64,000 nucleotides of DNA, taken from Urophycis tenuis. Its lineage: Eukaryota; Chordata; Actinopteri; Gadiformes; Phycidae. The DNA lies in the NCBI GenBank assembly GCA_036785325.1, contig JAXIVH010000144.1:182001-246000 (forward strand). The letters run 5' to 3'. The notes under the pieces are model-generated. The model was not told where the DNA came from, searched no databases, and was given only the letters and a program-made list of their open reading frames with translations. Below are positions 38,710 through 50,683 of the stretch, piece after piece; the stretch's first letter is position 1; every line of letters begins with the position of its first letter. A program made the translations under genes and the position numbers.

Positions 38710-38925
38710 AAAAATGTGAGTTGTGGACACCAACATTTTGTAAATAATCAGGCAAAACACGCTCATTCCTATTGTTTGGGTTGAAATAAACTATGAGAAT
38801 AAACAAGTAGCCCTCGGCCATTTTCATTTAGTCAAAGTAGCTTTCAGAGACGCCCTGGTATCTATGAGATTAATCCAACATATTATCCTTATTAATGGCT
38901 TTCGTGAGTCTTTACTTACTTTCGC

Positions 38926-39057
38926 TCTCTATTGTTTTCACTGTATGGAGGCCTCAGTGTCCTCTATTGTTTTCACTGTACGGAGGCCTCGGGGTCCTCT
39001 ATTGTTTTCACTGTATGGAGGCCTCAGTGTCCTCTATTGTTTTCACTGTATGGAGGC
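38926..39057. repeat. 35-bp minisatellite, left part
   Basis: About 3.7 copies of GGAGGCCTCRGKGTCCTCTA then TTGTTTTCACTGTAY. It continues at 52461-53083; the Rex1-like copy A is inserted between. Confidence 0.95.
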
Positions 39058-39418
39058 AGACAGACAGACAGACAGACATACTTTAATGATCCCTGAGGGA
39101 AATTGCATTCGTCACAATACTCCAGGAAAGAAAAGAAGAGGAGACAGACACTCTACGTATAGTAGTGTTAGAATATGTAAATATATAATGTAAACCTATG
39201 TAAAATATAAATGTTGTAAGGAAATATACAAAATATACATAAAGAAATTAAAATACATAAATATACATAAATATACATACATAAATGTACATACGTAGCA
39301 TACACAAGGATGTAGCATGTTTTGTACGACCAGTTGTGCAGAGGGATGACCAGTTGTGTAGTAAAATGAAATTACAGTGAAATGAAATTACAGTTGTGCA
39401 ATAAGAATGGAAAACCTG

Positions 39419-41058
39419 TTATGCAGATGACAGTGACAAATTGTACAGTTTGATCACCACAGGCAGGAATGATTTCCTATGTCGCTCTGTGGTGCATCTC
39501 AGTGAGAGGAGTCTTCTGCTGAAGGTACTCCTCCGCTGAGCCAGGGTGGAAAAGAGAGGGTGAGAGGCATTGTCCATGATAGTCCGTAGCCTGGACAGTA
39601 TCCTCCTATCTGCCACGGTAGTCAGAGTGTCCAATTCCTCAACCACTACATCACCAGCCCTCTTGATGAGTCTATTGAGTCTATTGGTGTCCGCAACCCT
39701 CATCCCACTGCCCCAGCATGTGACAGCGAAGAAGATTGCACTGGCAACCACAGACTCATAGAACATCCTCAGCATTGTCCTGCAGATGTTGAAGGACCTT
39801 AGCCTCCTCAGAAAAATAGTCGGCTTTGGCCCTTCTTGTAGACGGCCTCTGTGTTCCTGGTCCAGTCCAACTTGTTGTTGAAGTACACCCCCAGGTACTT
39901 GTACTCATCAACAGTGTCGACTGGAACCCCCTGGATGAACACAGGGCCCACCGGTGTTTTGACCCTCCTTAGGTCCACAATGAGCTCCTTTGTCTTGGTA
40001 GCATTGAGCTGTAGATGGTTCAGCTCACACCAAGAGACAAAGTTGCCCACAACAGTCCTATACTCACCCTCGTCACCCCCCTCAATACAGCCAACTATTG
40101 CAGAGTCATCAGAAAACTTCTGAAGGTGGCAGGACTCAGTGCAGTAGCTGAAGTCTGAGGTGTAGAGGGTGAAGAGGAAGGGAGAAAGGACCGTCCCTTG
40201 TGGGGCCCCAGGGTTTCTAACCACCCTGTCAGATACACAGTTCTGTAGACGTATAAACTGTGGTCTGCCCATCAGGTAGTCAACAATCCAGGACACCAAG
40301 GGGCTTCCACCTGCATCGCTGCCATCTTCTCACCTAGGAGACCCGGCCGTAAGGTGTTGAAAGCACTGGAGAAGTCAAAGAATATGACTCTCACAGTGCT
40401 CGCCGGCTTGTCCAGATGCGAGTAGACTTTGTTCAGCAGGTAGATGATGCAGTCCTCGACTCCCAGGCGGGGCTGGAAGGGGAAGTGCAGCTGGTCCGAG
40501 AAGGGTTTGACCATAGGCCTGAGCTGCTCCAAGACAAGCCTCTCCATGGTCTTCATGATATGTGACGTCAAAGCCACCGGTCTGTAGTCCTGAGGGCTGC
40601 TGGGACGCAGCGTCTTTGGGACAGGAACGAGGCAGGACGTCTTCCACATCAGAGGGACCTTCTGGAGGTGCAGGCTCAGGTTGAAGACATGATTAAGAAC
40701 TCCACACAGCTGGGGGGCACAGGCTTTAAGTACCCTGGGGAACACACCATCAGGGCCCGCCGCTTTGCCAGAGTGGAGTCTAATCAGTTGTCTTCTCACC
40801 AGTTCAGGCGTGAAGGACACTGTAGAGGTGTCCGTGGGGGGAGGGATAGGGTCCTGAGGAAGTGGAGGACAGTATGCAGAGCAGGGGGGAGGGGTGGGGC
40901 AGTATGTAGGTGTGAAGTGTCCGGTAGTGAATAGAGGTGGTGAGAGGCAGGAGGGCGGTCCATAAGGAGGGGGAGAAGGAGGGGGAGGCGGAGTGGCACT
41001 GGTTGTTGGGCTGCCAGCAGCAGTAGCAGCAGGGTCATGTGGGGGAGGGGCAGGGGCC
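39419..41058 (-). pseudogene. Rex1-like ORF2, RT portion (copy A)
   Basis: Three frames: 40820-40272 (MSFTPELVRRQLIRLHSGKA, AGPDGVFPRVLKACAPQLCG, RVIFFDFSSAFNTLRPGLLG), 40299-39808 (RNPGAPQGTVLSPFLFTLYT, catalytic LQKFSDDSAIVG, HLQLNATKTKELIVDLRR) and 39775-39419 (MLRMFYESVVASAIFFAVTC, ADTNRLNRLIKRAG). The catalytic motif is FSDD, as in the other copies here. Frameshifts near 40290 and 39800. A Pro-rich linker precedes it at 40820-41058. Confidence 0.85.
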
Positions 41059-41801
41059 GCATCAAATAGGGGTGGGAATCTTGGGGCACCTCATGATTCG
41101 ATTACGATTACGATTCAGGGGCTACGATTCGATTATAAAACGATTATTGATGCATTTTTAATTTATGTATATTGATTTTCCACATTTCTTTTTGTCTCAC
41201 TGAATGAGCATTCATCACTTGCAGTTCAAAAAACAGTGCATTTGTAATAAGAAACAAAGAGTTGAATTAATTTCCATTATATTTTATTAACCTTTATGGA
41301 AATATCCATTGGAATGAAAATGCATGATTTGAACTTTGGTGTAGGCCTACAGCTCAAGGTTTTTTTTGCTGCTTTTAGTGTTTCATATGTTAGTTACAAA
41401 TAAAACAAAAGTGCTCTCAGGCTTAAATGAACTACTACTTCAGTACCAACAGCTCAAAACAGTAAATAAAATACTCAAGTCTCATTTTGCATCAGCAGCT
41501 TAACAGTACATTCAATCTTCAATAAAATAAATGGTAGCATTTTGTAGAAAAAATATTGTTTTTAAGCACTCAAAAGTGCGCTCAGGTTTAAATGGAAGAC
41601 AATGTCTACTACTACTTCAGTACAAAAGGCTCAAAAGTGCTTTTCTTCTTTTTAAGTTGTGTAAACATGAACGTGTAAACATGAACGAATTTCCCTGAGG
41701 TACAAATAAAAAAAACTCAAGTTCTTTTGCATCCGAACCTCAACAATATGCAGGATAGGTCAAGTGTGCTTAGCTAGTGAGAAAATTCCATGTTCTTGTA
41801 T

Positions 41802-43340
41802 TTACAGGAGTTGATCCACATGCTCAGATGAGAGTGTGCTGCGCTGTGCGGTGACTATGTCTCCTGCAGTCGAAAAAACTTGTTCTGCAGCAACACTGGT
41901 CCCTGGAATACATAGGTACCTCTTGGCAAGCCGGGAAATAAGAGGAAAATGTACTGCATTCCTTGCCCACCAGTCAAGAGGGTCCTCAGAGAGACGGAGA
42001 GCTGGAGTACTAGTACAGTACTTGTTAACTTCTTCTTGAGCCCTGGCGTAGGCAGATCGGGGCTGTGGCTGCCTTTCGGCTTGAGTGAAGTGCTTCCCCA
42101 GCAGATCCTCCAACAGGGAAGATGGCAAAGCTCTGTGTTCCTCTTCCATCTCCATGTTTGGTGGGTCCTCTTCCCCTGCAGCAGGTGTTTGTTCCTTGTC
42201 CACTCGCTCATCCTCTCGCTCATTTTGCTGTCGGTAAACACATAATGAGGTAAACGGGTAAACAAAAAAGCTCAAATGTTTATCACAACTTCATTGTTAA
42301 ATTGACATTTGATACAAATGATTGAATTTGATATATTGGATTACAAATTGAATTATGTACAAAATAAATAAATGTTATATTATGCACAGAGTAACACTTT
42401 ACAGGGAATATTATATAATAATATGTAATAAAAATTGCAGAATTACCTGTAGTTGTGCAGCAGCCTCAACAGTCACTCTGTCATAGGTCTCCTCTCTGTC
42501 CTCCTCCGACAGGAAGGGCAGGCTTTTAAAGCGAGGGTCGAGAGCAGCAGCTATCTGAAGAGTTTGCTTCTCCTGCTCGCTGCTGTATCTCTTGCTGAGG
42601 TCCTCATGTATGGCTCTCTTTATCTCCCTGACCAGTGTAGACACCCCAGGACTGTCCTTTGTCTCATTGAGGAGTTTAGCTTGCAGAGGAGCAATTAGAG
42701 AAATGGTGGGGCTTCTCTCTGCTGACATGTTGCATCCTTCAGGGGCCTGAGGGCTGCCATGACATCCTCAGCATTTGTGACATCAGCCTCACTGAGTGTG
42801 CATAGGTCTTTCTCTGATCTTCTCACCTGAGGGGAGAGGAGTGTGGCGGTGATGGCAGGCTGTTGCTCCAAAAACCTGCTCACCATCTCAAAGGCACTGT
42901 TCCATCTAGTACAGCAGTCCACCTTCAGTTTGTGCTTGGAGAGGTTAAGCAGCCTCTGGTTCTCTTTAAGCTGTTGTGCACCGACGGTGCTGCGGTGGAA
43001 AAAAGTGCCGATGCGTCTCACTCTCCCTAGCAGTCTTGCCACACTAGGCACCTTCAGGGCACGTTGAGCCGCAAGGTTCAGCGTGTGGGCGTAGCATTTC
43101 AGATGGCTGAAGTTACCCAGCTGGGCAGCGACAACCATATTAGCTGCGTTGTCTGTAACTACAACAACTTCTTTCTTTGCGATGTTCCATTCATTTACAG
43201 CACTGCTTAGCACCCGTGTGGCTTTCATTCATTGCTCTTGTTTGAAGCACGTGTGCTTTCAACTCCCACTCATCGGTTATGAAATGCGCAGTTACCGTAA
43301 CAAATGATTCGGTGGCTACAGACGTCCACGCATCACATGT
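41802..43340 (-). pseudogene. hAT transposase, catalytic and dimerisation region
   Basis: 43340-43228 reads TCDAWTSVATESFVTVTAHF (start of the catalytic core). 43228-42695: VVVVTDNAANMVVAA, LKCYAHTLNLAAQRAL (the CxxH motif of hAT) and VDCCTRWNSAFEMVSRFLEQ. 42728-42411: IAAALDPRFKSLPFL. 42275-41802: DPLDWWARNAVHFPLISRLA and GTSVAAEQVFSTAGDIVTAQ, the C-terminal dimerisation motif with the conserved W. Frameshifts lie near 42700 and 42280-42410. Cut at 43340 by the REL LINE. Confidence 0.88.
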
Positions 43341-44345
43341 GCATTGAGCACACGGGAGTTGTTACTCAGCTCATCCGGGAGGCCCGGGAGGGCAATGGGA
43401 ACCTGGCAGTTTTGTGGCTTGACCTGTCTAATGCTTACGGGTCAATTCCTCACAAACTGGTGGAGACCTCGCTTGACCGGCATCATGTTCCAGGCAAGAT
43501 CAGGGACCTCATACTGGACTATTACAACTCTTTCAGTTTGAGAGTCACCTCGGGAACAGTAACATCAGCATCACATCGGCTGGAGAAAGGCATAATCACT
43601 GGGTGTACAGTCTCAGTGATTTTGTTTGCCTTGGCCATGAACATGCTTGTTAAGTCAGCGGAGGTGCAGAGGACCGCTCACCAAGCCAGGTGTGCGGCAG
43701 CCTCCCATCAGAGCTTTTATGGATGACCTGACAGTTACTACAACATCAGCTCCAGGCTGTAGGTGGGTTCTCCAAGGCCTTGAGCGGCTCATTAACTGGG
43801 CGCGTATGGGCTTTAAGCCTGCTAAGTCCCATTCCCTGGTGGTGAAGAAGGGGAAGGTTACAGACAAGTTCCGGTTCTCGCTGGGAGGTGTCTGAAACCG
43901 ATGTTCCATCGGTTTCAGAGGAGCCAGTGAAGAGCCTGGGGAAGATCTTTGATGGCACCCTGAGGGACAAAGCAGCGCTCAAGGCGACCAGCAGAGAACT
44001 GGGTAACTGGCTAGTGGCGGTGGATAAGTCAGGGCTGCCAGGTAAGTATAAAGCATGGATATATCAGCATCGCATCCTGCCACGCCTCCTCTGGCCACTA
44101 CTGGTCTACGATGTCCCACTAACGACCGTTGAGGGCTTCGAGCGTAAGGTAAGTAGCTTCCTTCGCAGGTGGTTGGGCCTACCAAGAAGCCTCAGCAGCA
44201 TAGCCTTGTATGGGCATAAGAACAAGCTGCGACTTCCCTTCAGTAGTCTGTCAGAGGAATTCATGGTTACCCGTGTGAGAGAGGTGCTGCTGTACAGAGA
44301 CTCGAGTGACACCAAAGTCTCCTTAGCGGGGATTGAAGTGCGGAC
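43341..44345 (+). pseudogene. RT of the REL-type LINE
   Basis: Frames 43341-43726, 43647-43895 and 43888-44345 read on from each other: LAVLWLDLSNAYGSIPHKLV, SASHRLEKGIITGCTVSVIL, then IRAFMDDLTVTTTSAPGCRW (the FMDD in place of YADD is shared by this family), LINWARMGFKPAKSHSLVVK, KVTDKFRFSLGG, EPVKSLGKIFDGTLRDKAAL and GFERKVSSFLRRWLGLPRSL. Two frameshifts (about 43690, 43890). Confidence 0.75.
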
Positions 44346-45854
44346 TGGGCGGAAGTGACTGCGACACCTCCCTATCTGAAGAACTCAACCTCTTCTATGG
44401 GCGCTTTGACACAGACAACAAGGAGGTGGCCATCAAGGAGGTGCTCCCTGCAGGCCACCAACCCCTCACACTCTCCCCCTCCGATGTGTTTGCAGCACTG
44501 AGCAGGATCAATCCACGGAAGGCAGCTGGTCCTGATGGCGTCCCTGGACGTGTCTACAGGGCCTGCGCAGAGCAGCTGACTGAGGTCTGGACTGACATCT
44601 TCAACCTGTCACTAGCCCAAGCAACTGTCCCTGAATGCCTCAAATCCACCACCATCGTGCCAGTGCCCAAACACTCCACTGCAGTTGACCTCAATGACTT
44701 CCGCCCAGTCGCGCTTACCCCCATCATCGCGAAGTGCTTCGAGAGGCTGGTCCTGGGTCACATCAAAACCTGTCTACCACCCACACTGGACCCCTTCCAA
44801 TTTGCCTACCGCCAGAATTGGAGTACAGAGGATGCCATTTCCACGGCACTGCACTCCGCCCTCTCCCACCTGGACAAAAGCCATACATATGTTAGAATGC
44901 TGTTCATTGACTTCAGTTCAGCATTCAACACCATCAACCCCTCCAAACTGATCACCAAACTCCGTGATCTGAACATTGCCCCCTCCCTCCGTAACTGGAT
45001 ACTGGACTTCCTGACCAACAGACCGCAGTCTGTTAGGATCAACGGTCACACTTCCTCCACCCTCACCCTGAACACTGGCGTTCCGCAGGGCTGTGTGCTG
45101 AGCCCTCTCCTGTACTCTCTCTTCACCCACGACTGCACACCGACACATGGTTCAAACACCATTGTGAAGTTTGCAGACGACACAACGGTGATAGGCCTCA
45201 TCAGCAACAACGATGAGTCAGCGTACAGGGAGGAGGTTCAGTGCCTAGCTGCGTGGTGCGCCGACAACAACCTGTCCCTCAACGCCACGAAGACCAAGGA
45301 GATCATCGTGGACTACAGGAAAACAAAAGGTGGCACGCACACTCCCCTCCACATTAACGGGACGGAGGTTGAGCGGGTATCCAACTTTAAGTTTCTGGGA
45401 GTCCACATCTCCGACAGTCTATCCTGGTCCCTCAACACCACTGCCCTAATCAAGAAGGCTCACCAGCGCCTTCTTGAGGAGACTAAAAAAAGCCCACCTG
45501 TCTCCTCAGATCCTGGTGAACTTCTACCGCAGCACCATCGAGAGCGTACTAACCAACTGTGTCACAGTGTGGTATGGTAACTGCTCCGCCTCGGACCGGA
45601 AAGCACTGCAGAGGGTGGTGAAAATCGCCCAACGCATCACCGGTTCCCCACTCCCCTCCATCGAGGCTGTCCAGAGGAAGCGGTGCCTGCGTAAGGCGCG
45701 CAGCATCGCAAAGGACAGCTCTCACCCCAACCATAGACTGTTCACCCTCCTCCCCTCTGGAAAGCGCTACAGGTCTCTGGGCACCCGGACCACCAGGTAC
45801 AGGGGAAGCTTTTTCCCCCAAGCTGTCAGCCTCCTGAACTCCAAACCCACATGA
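44346..45854 (+). pseudogene. LINE B reverse transcriptase
   Basis: 44360-45475 is open: SEELNLFYGRFDTDNKEVAI, NPRKAAGPDGVPGRVYRACA, LNDFRPVALTPIIAKCFERL, MLFIDFSSAFNTINPSKLIT, NTGVPQGCVLSPLLYSLFTH, catalytic KFADDTTVIG and LSLNATKTKEIIVDYRKTKG. One frameshift near 45475, then 45474-45854: STIESVLTNCVTVWYGNCSA and SSHPNHRLFTLLPSGKRYRS to the end. The fusion of the first codons to the upstream LINE is accidental. All RT catalytic residues are present; only one frame break. Confidence 0.85.
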
Positions 45855-46310
45855 ACATTGCCGCCCCCCCCCCCCCCCAAGGACATACACCCCTGCCCAC
45901 CCATGACCTGGACCCATTTGACCCCCCCCCGCCCCCCAAAGACACTCACCACTGCCCACCCAATACCTGCCCTCCCCCCCCCCCACCCCCCCAAGGACAT
46001 GCACCCCCCGCACATCCAGCACCCCCACACCTCACCCCCCCTGGACATACTACACATATTATTATTTATAGTAATGTTATTTATTTATTTATTCCTAACT
46101 GCCATTGCACCCCCCACTCCCATACCCATACAACCCATACTCATCTGTTGTACCCATTCTGTTATTCTGTTATACTGCACTAGAGCACTACTGCACCACC
46201 TGCACACTTACTTCTATTTGCACTACTTTTTTTGCACATGTATACTGTTTACACTTTACACTTTTCACTTGCATGTTATGCCACTTTGAGTAACCGTTTA
46301 ATACCTCGAT
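44346..46310 (+). mobile_element. CR1/Rex-like LINE (LINE B), 5'-truncated
   Basis: Inserted in the REL-type LINE at about 44346. RT coding to 45854, then a C-rich 3' UTR (45857-46050) and a TTATTTATTT-containing end to about 46310, where the next LINE begins. 5' part absent. Confidence 0.7.
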
Positions 46311-46324
46311 GATCACTACCTCCA

Positions 46325-48602
46325 TCTGCACTGTTTGGGACAGACTGGGATGTTCTCTGTGAGCCACATGGGGAGGACATCAATAACATGACCGACTGTA
46401 TAACAGACTATATAAGATTCTGCGAGGACACCACCATGCCAGCCCGGACCGTTCGCTGCTTCTCCAACAACAAGCCTTGGATTACCAGTGACCTGAAGGC
46501 ACTCCTGAACAAGAAGAAGAGGGCTTTCAGGTCAGGAGACAGGGAGGAGCAGAGGAGAGTGCAGCACGAACTCCGTGAGATGCTGAGGACGTGCAAAGAC
46601 AACTACAGGAGGAAGCTGGAGGCCAAGCTCCAACAGAACAGTGTGAGGGATGTGTGGGCGGGAATGAAGCACATCACAGGGATGAAGGGGAAAGACAGGC
46701 AGACATCTGAGAGCCTGGACAGAGCTAACCAGTATAACCAGTTTTTCAACAGGTTTAGCTCACCCCCTGATTCCCCTCCACCACCCCCATCCCCCCACAC
46801 ACCCACACTGTCCCAAAGGGTTCGACCCTCCCCCCAGCATTCTCCTGTACAACACCTCTCCATCTGCCCTTCCTACTTCCCCCCCACCCCCTCCTCCTCC
46901 TCCAATGATGACATCTGTACCAACCCCCGCCCAATAGTGACTACGGGCCAGGTAAAGAGGCAGTTGGAAAGGCTGCATCAGCGGAAGGCTGGAGGCCCTG
47001 ATGGCATCTCACCCAGGATCCTGAAGGCCTGTGCCGGCCAGCTGTCTCCTGTACTGGGACATCTGTACAACCTGAGCCTGAGTCAGGAGAAAATCCCGTT
47101 GCTGTGGAAGACCTCCTGCTTGGTCCCAGTTCCCAAGAAGTCGAGGCCGTCCGATCCGGCTGACTACAGACTAGTCGCCCTTACATCGCATGTGATGAAG
47201 GTCCTGGAGAGACTGGTCTTAGCTCAGCTGAGGCCACAGGTGAGGATGTTTCTGGACCCCTTGCAATTTGCCTATCAGCCCCGTGTAGGAGTCGATGATG
47301 CTGTCATTTACCTGCTGCAACGTGCCCATATGCATCTGGATGGTGGGGGAGGCACTGTGAGGATCACATTCTTTGATTTCTCAAGTGCTTTCAACACCAT
47401 TCAGCCTCTGCTGATGGGTGAGAAGCTGCGGGGGATGGGTGTTGACGACACTATGATCTCCTGGATTACTGACTACTTTACAGGCAGGCCACAGTTTGTC
47501 CGGCTGGGCAGTGTACTGTCTGATGTGGTGGTCAGTGATACAGGAGCTCCACAGGGAACTGTGCTCTCTCCCTTCCTCTTCACCTTGTACACCACTGACT
47601 TTCAGTACAACTCTGAGTCATGTCACTTGCAAAAGTTCTCTGATGATGCAGCTGTTGTCGGGTGTATAAGAGGTGGAGAGGAGGGTGAGTACAGGACACT
47701 GGTGGACAACTTTGTGGTGTGGTCCGAACAGAATCACTTGAGGCTGAATGTCAACAAGACCAGAGAGATGGTGATTGACTTCGGGAGGACTAAGAGGTTG
47801 CCTCCACAGCCACTATGGATCAGGGGGGACATGGTGGAGGAGGTGGAGGACTACAAATACTTGGGGGTGGTGATCGGCAACAGACTGGACTGGAAATCTA
47901 ACACCGATGCTGTATACAAGAAGGGGATGAGCAGACTCTATTTCCTGAGGAAGCTGAGATCTTTCAACGTGTGCAGTAAGATGTTGGAGATCTTCTACCA
48001 GTCTGTTGTTGCTAGTACCATTTTCTTTGCTGCTGTGTGTTGGGGCAGCAGCACCAGAGCCAGTGACACCAAAAGACTTGATAAAATCATCAAGAAGGCT
48101 GGCTCTGTGCTAGGTCTCGGGCTAGAATCTTTTGAGTCTGTGGTGGAGAGGAGAATGCTGAAAAAACTGTTATCCATCATTGACAATGATCAGCACCCTC
48201 TCCATCTAACAGTGGTCAGACAGCGGAGCACCTTCTCTCACAGGCTGCTCCAGCTCCGCTGTCGAAGGGACAGATATAGGAAATCATTCCTACCACATTC
48301 CATTATACTGTACAATAACAGCCAATAACTATTGCAACAGACTCCTTGCACCTTATATTTCATTTCATTTCATTTAATTATATTCTGTATTATATTCTGT
48401 ACACTGTTCAAAAATACTTGCACTAAAATAAGTTTAGTTTAGATTATATTAGATTATATTTATTTTACATTTTAGTTTATTTAGTTTCAGTTTATATTTA
48501 TATCTTTAATGTATATATATTCTGTGTATTTTTAATGCTGCTGTTACATTGCAATTTCCCAGCTTGGGATTAATAAAGTATTTTTCTATTCTATTCTATT
48601 CT
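46325..48602 (+). mobile_element. Rex1-like LINE (copy C)
   Basis: 5'-truncated after the endonuclease at about 46325 (WDVLCEPHGED in frame). ORF to 48328; the 3' UTR ends GGGATTAATAAAGTATTTTT and a TTCTA-repeat tail (48583-48602). The tail type differs from the TCTG tails of copies A and E. Confidence 0.85.
46388..48328 (+). CDS. Rex1-like reverse transcriptase (copy C), 646 codons open
   Basis: A long uninterrupted frame: CFSNNKPWITSDLKALLNKK, NSVRDVWAGMKHITGMKG, a Ser/Pro-rich linker (about 120-180), KAGGPDGISPRILKACAGQL, ADYRLVALTSHVMKVLERLV, ITFFDFSSAFNTIQPLLMGE, DTGAPQGTVLSPFLFTLYTT, catalytic LQKFSDDAAVVG, HLRLNVNKTREMVIDFGRTK and the C-terminal MLEIFYQSVVASTIFFAAVC. Only the N-terminal endonuclease is missing. 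The first Met is internal; coding sense starts near 46325. Recent insertion is likely. Confidence 0.87.
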   Translation: MTDCITDYIRFCEDTTMPARTVRCFSNNKPWITSDLKALLNKKKRAFRSGDREEQRRVQHELREMLRTCKDNYRRKLEAKLQQNSVRDVWAGMKHITGMKGKDRQTSESLDRANQYNQFFNRFSSPPDSPPPPPSPHTPTLSQRVRPSPQHSPVQHLSICPSYFPPTPSSSSNDDICTNPRPIVTTGQVKRQLERLHQRKAGGPDGISPRILKACAGQLSPVLGHLYNLSLSQEKIPLLWKTSCLVPVPKKSRPSDPADYRLVALTSHVMKVLERLVLAQLRPQVRMFLDPLQFAYQPRVGVDDAVIYLLQRAHMHLDGGGGTVRITFFDFSSAFNTIQPLLMGEKLRGMGVDDTMISWITDYFTGRPQFVRLGSVLSDVVVSDTGAPQGTVLSPFLFTLYTTDFQYNSESCHLQKFSDDAAVVGCIRGGEEGEYRTLVDNFVVWSEQNHLRLNVNKTREMVIDFGRTKRLPPQPLWIRGDMVEEVEDYKYLGVVIGNRLDWKSNTDAVYKKGMSRLYFLRKLRSFNVCSKMLEIFYQSVVASTIFFAAVCWGSSTRASDTKRLDKIIKKAGSVLGLGLESFESVVERRMLKKLLSIIDNDQHPLHLTVVRQRSTFSHRLLQLRCRRDRYRKSFLPHSIILYNNSQ

Positions 48603-48603
48603 A

Positions 48604-49272
48604 AACACCTGCTTGCCCTTTGTGTCAGAGGAGAGGATCACTGGAGCACATCCTAAGCTGTTGCCCGAAAGCCCTGGGCGAGGGGCGCTATCGTTGGCGC
48701 CACGACCAGGTGCTGAAGGTGATAGCAGATACCATCTGCTCGGGGTTCTCACTCAGCAAGCAGCAACAGCCAGCTAGGCATTCAATCACCTTTGTTAAAT
48801 CTGGTGAGAAGCCTCAACACCACCCAAGCCAAACAAGGGGGCTCCTGACAACAGCTAGAGACTGGCAGCTGAAGGTGGACTTGGGGAAACAGCTTAAATT
48901 CCCAGAGACCATCGCAGTGACCACACTTAGGCCGGACTTGGTTCTTATGTCAGAATCAACAAGGCAGGTGATACTGCTGGAGTTGACTGTGCCCTGGGAA
49001 GACCGGATGGAGGAGGCATTTGAGAGGAAGAGGGCCAAGTATGAGGAACTGGCAGGCGAATGCCGGCGCAACGGATGGAAGACTCGTTGTAGTCCCATTG
49101 AGGTTGGATGCCAAGGGTTCGCAGGCCAGTCACTCTGCAGGGCCCTCAAGTTGTTGGGAATAAGGGGACTGCACAGCAAGAAAGCCATCAAGAACACCAC
49201 TGATGCTGCTGAGAAGGCATCAAGATGGCTGTGGATCAGGAGGGGTGATCCGTGGGCCACACAAGCTACCTA
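48604..49272 (+). CDS. Zinc knuckle and restriction-like endonuclease of the REL-type LINE
   Basis: Open frame from about 48604 (ORF from Met 48620). The CCHC motif CPLCQRRGSLEHILSCCP (C-x2-C-x7-H-x4-C) is followed by the PD-(D/E)xK-type nuclease: LRPDLVLMSESTRQVILLEL (RPD then E in LLELTVP), WEDRMEEAFERKRAKYEELA and a C-terminal VGCQGFAGQSLCRALKLLGI. In R2/NeSL-group LINEs this enzyme cuts the target to prime reverse transcription. The catalytic-type residues are present, but the coding region is separated from its RT (44345) by 4.3 kb of other LINEs. Confidence 0.78.
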
Positions 49273-49426
49273 GACACAAGCCGGGGTCTGATCACCCCTG
49301 GCTGGGTCGCCTGGGCGAGGGTGTCTGATGTTGAGAGACCCGAAACACCCTATGACCTCAGGTTACATCACTGATGATGTGTCTAGGTTGCACCAGAGGG
49401 TGTATATTAAACCAACCTAATGGCGA

Positions 49427-49523
49427 CTCGGTCTGCATTCAACAGCAATGACATGACTTCTGCCTTAGTCTGCTTGTAGAGTGCCGGGACGGCCGTGTCG
49501 GTGAAATAGCATCGGGATGGGAT
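49427..49523 (-). pseudogene. hAT-4 transposase sliver
   Basis: Minus strand reads IPSRCYFTDTAVPALYKQTK then AEVMSLLLNADRVA, linking PRYVIPSR (50684 side) to TCDAWTS (43340 side). Confidence 0.8.
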
Positions 49524-50683
49524 TAGAGCTGCAACGAATACTCTAGTAATTCGAGTAATTCAAGTACAAAAAAATCCTCAAATATTTTTTTTTGCCTCGA
49601 GTATTCGTTTAATCATCAATTTTGTTTAAGTAGTCACTTGCGTTCTGCCCGGCGGTCGTGTTCTACACGGACTGTAAACAGTGACGCATGCAACGCTCGA
49701 GTCGCTTGCGTCACTGTTTACAGTTCGGACAGCGAACTTCATCGATGCTTCAACATCTTAACAGAAAGCATCCGTTTGTCAACAAGACCAGCTCATCCGA
49801 AGCCAGCACAAGGTAAATGCCCGTCTTCCACTCAACAGTAGCTTAACATTAGCCGATTTAACGCGATTGCTAACTGAGAAACACAGCAGCGCTGGTTTTA
49901 ACGTAAGCTCTGCATTTGTTGTAATCTATAATAATGCAAGTCTCAATGATGGCTAGTCCAAATGTGAACGAAAGCGGCGCACGAGAATAGCATTTTAATA
50001 ATAATTATTATTTAATAATAATAAAAAGCAGTGCACGAGAATAGCATTTTAATAATTGTAATAATTTAAAATGCCGTACATAAACACATATTAGGCTATG
50101 ATTTAAAGTGACCTGGGCTAGATGGCAGTATGGCTATTTGCATTATGTTGATTTTTTTTTTCTTTCTGTCTTTGACAGTACATCATCTCAGCAGCGGATG
50201 GACAGCTTTGTGTGGCATGTACCGCACTGCACTGTAGAACAAGCTGCAGTGCTGACTGAGAGCATTTTAAACATGTTAACTTTTGTTTTATTTATTTATT
50301 ATTATATCATTTTTTATTTGAAATAATTGTTCCTGAAGTGCAACATTAAGGCCAAATGGGCTTCACTTGTAGCTTACTTGTTGTATTTTTGTTATTTATT
50401 CTTCATTGAAATGTTCATGTGTTATTACTAAAATGGACAAAGCCCAAAACTTTATACGTTGTATTATTGTTAATTATACTTCATTCTTTACTAAAAAGAG
50501 TAATTATATTTTCAGAAATAAAAGCCAATAGTTCGGTTTTACCAGGCCTGTTGTTTCTGTCACACATTATGCAATAGTATTGTTCTTTAAAAATCCCCCC
50601 AAAAAGCATCCGATTACTCGATTAATCGCTGAAATATTCGGTAGAATACTCGACTTCAAAAAGATTCGATAGCTGCAGCCCTA
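49524..50683. mobile_element. hAT-like MITE inside hAT-4
   Basis: The ends TAGAGCTGCAACGAATAC and, inverted, TAGGGCTGCAGCTATCGAAT are flanked by a perfect 8-bp duplication GATGGGAT (49516-49523, 50684-50691). 1,160 bp, AT-rich, with TAATTCGAGTAATTC motifs and an inverted pair (GTCACTTGCGTTC region versus ACTGTTTACAGT, 49634-49730). No ORF. Confidence 0.9.

Larger units (their letters stand above)
43341..49426 (+). mobile_element. REL-endonuclease LINE (NeSL/R2-like), split
   Basis: Inserted in the hAT transposase between codons for ADRVA and TCDAWTS. 5'-truncated in RT at 43341. RT is at 43341-44345 and the zinc-knuckle plus endonuclease at 48604-49272, with a short 3' UTR to about 49426. 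Two LINEs inserted within (44346-48603). The clade within the restriction-like-endonuclease group is not resolved. Confidence 0.75.

Noticed and set aside
45549..46289. Gly-rich and Pro-rich ORFs around a C-rich 3' UTR
   Set aside because: Shadow frames of the LINE B 3' UTR, with C homopolymers.
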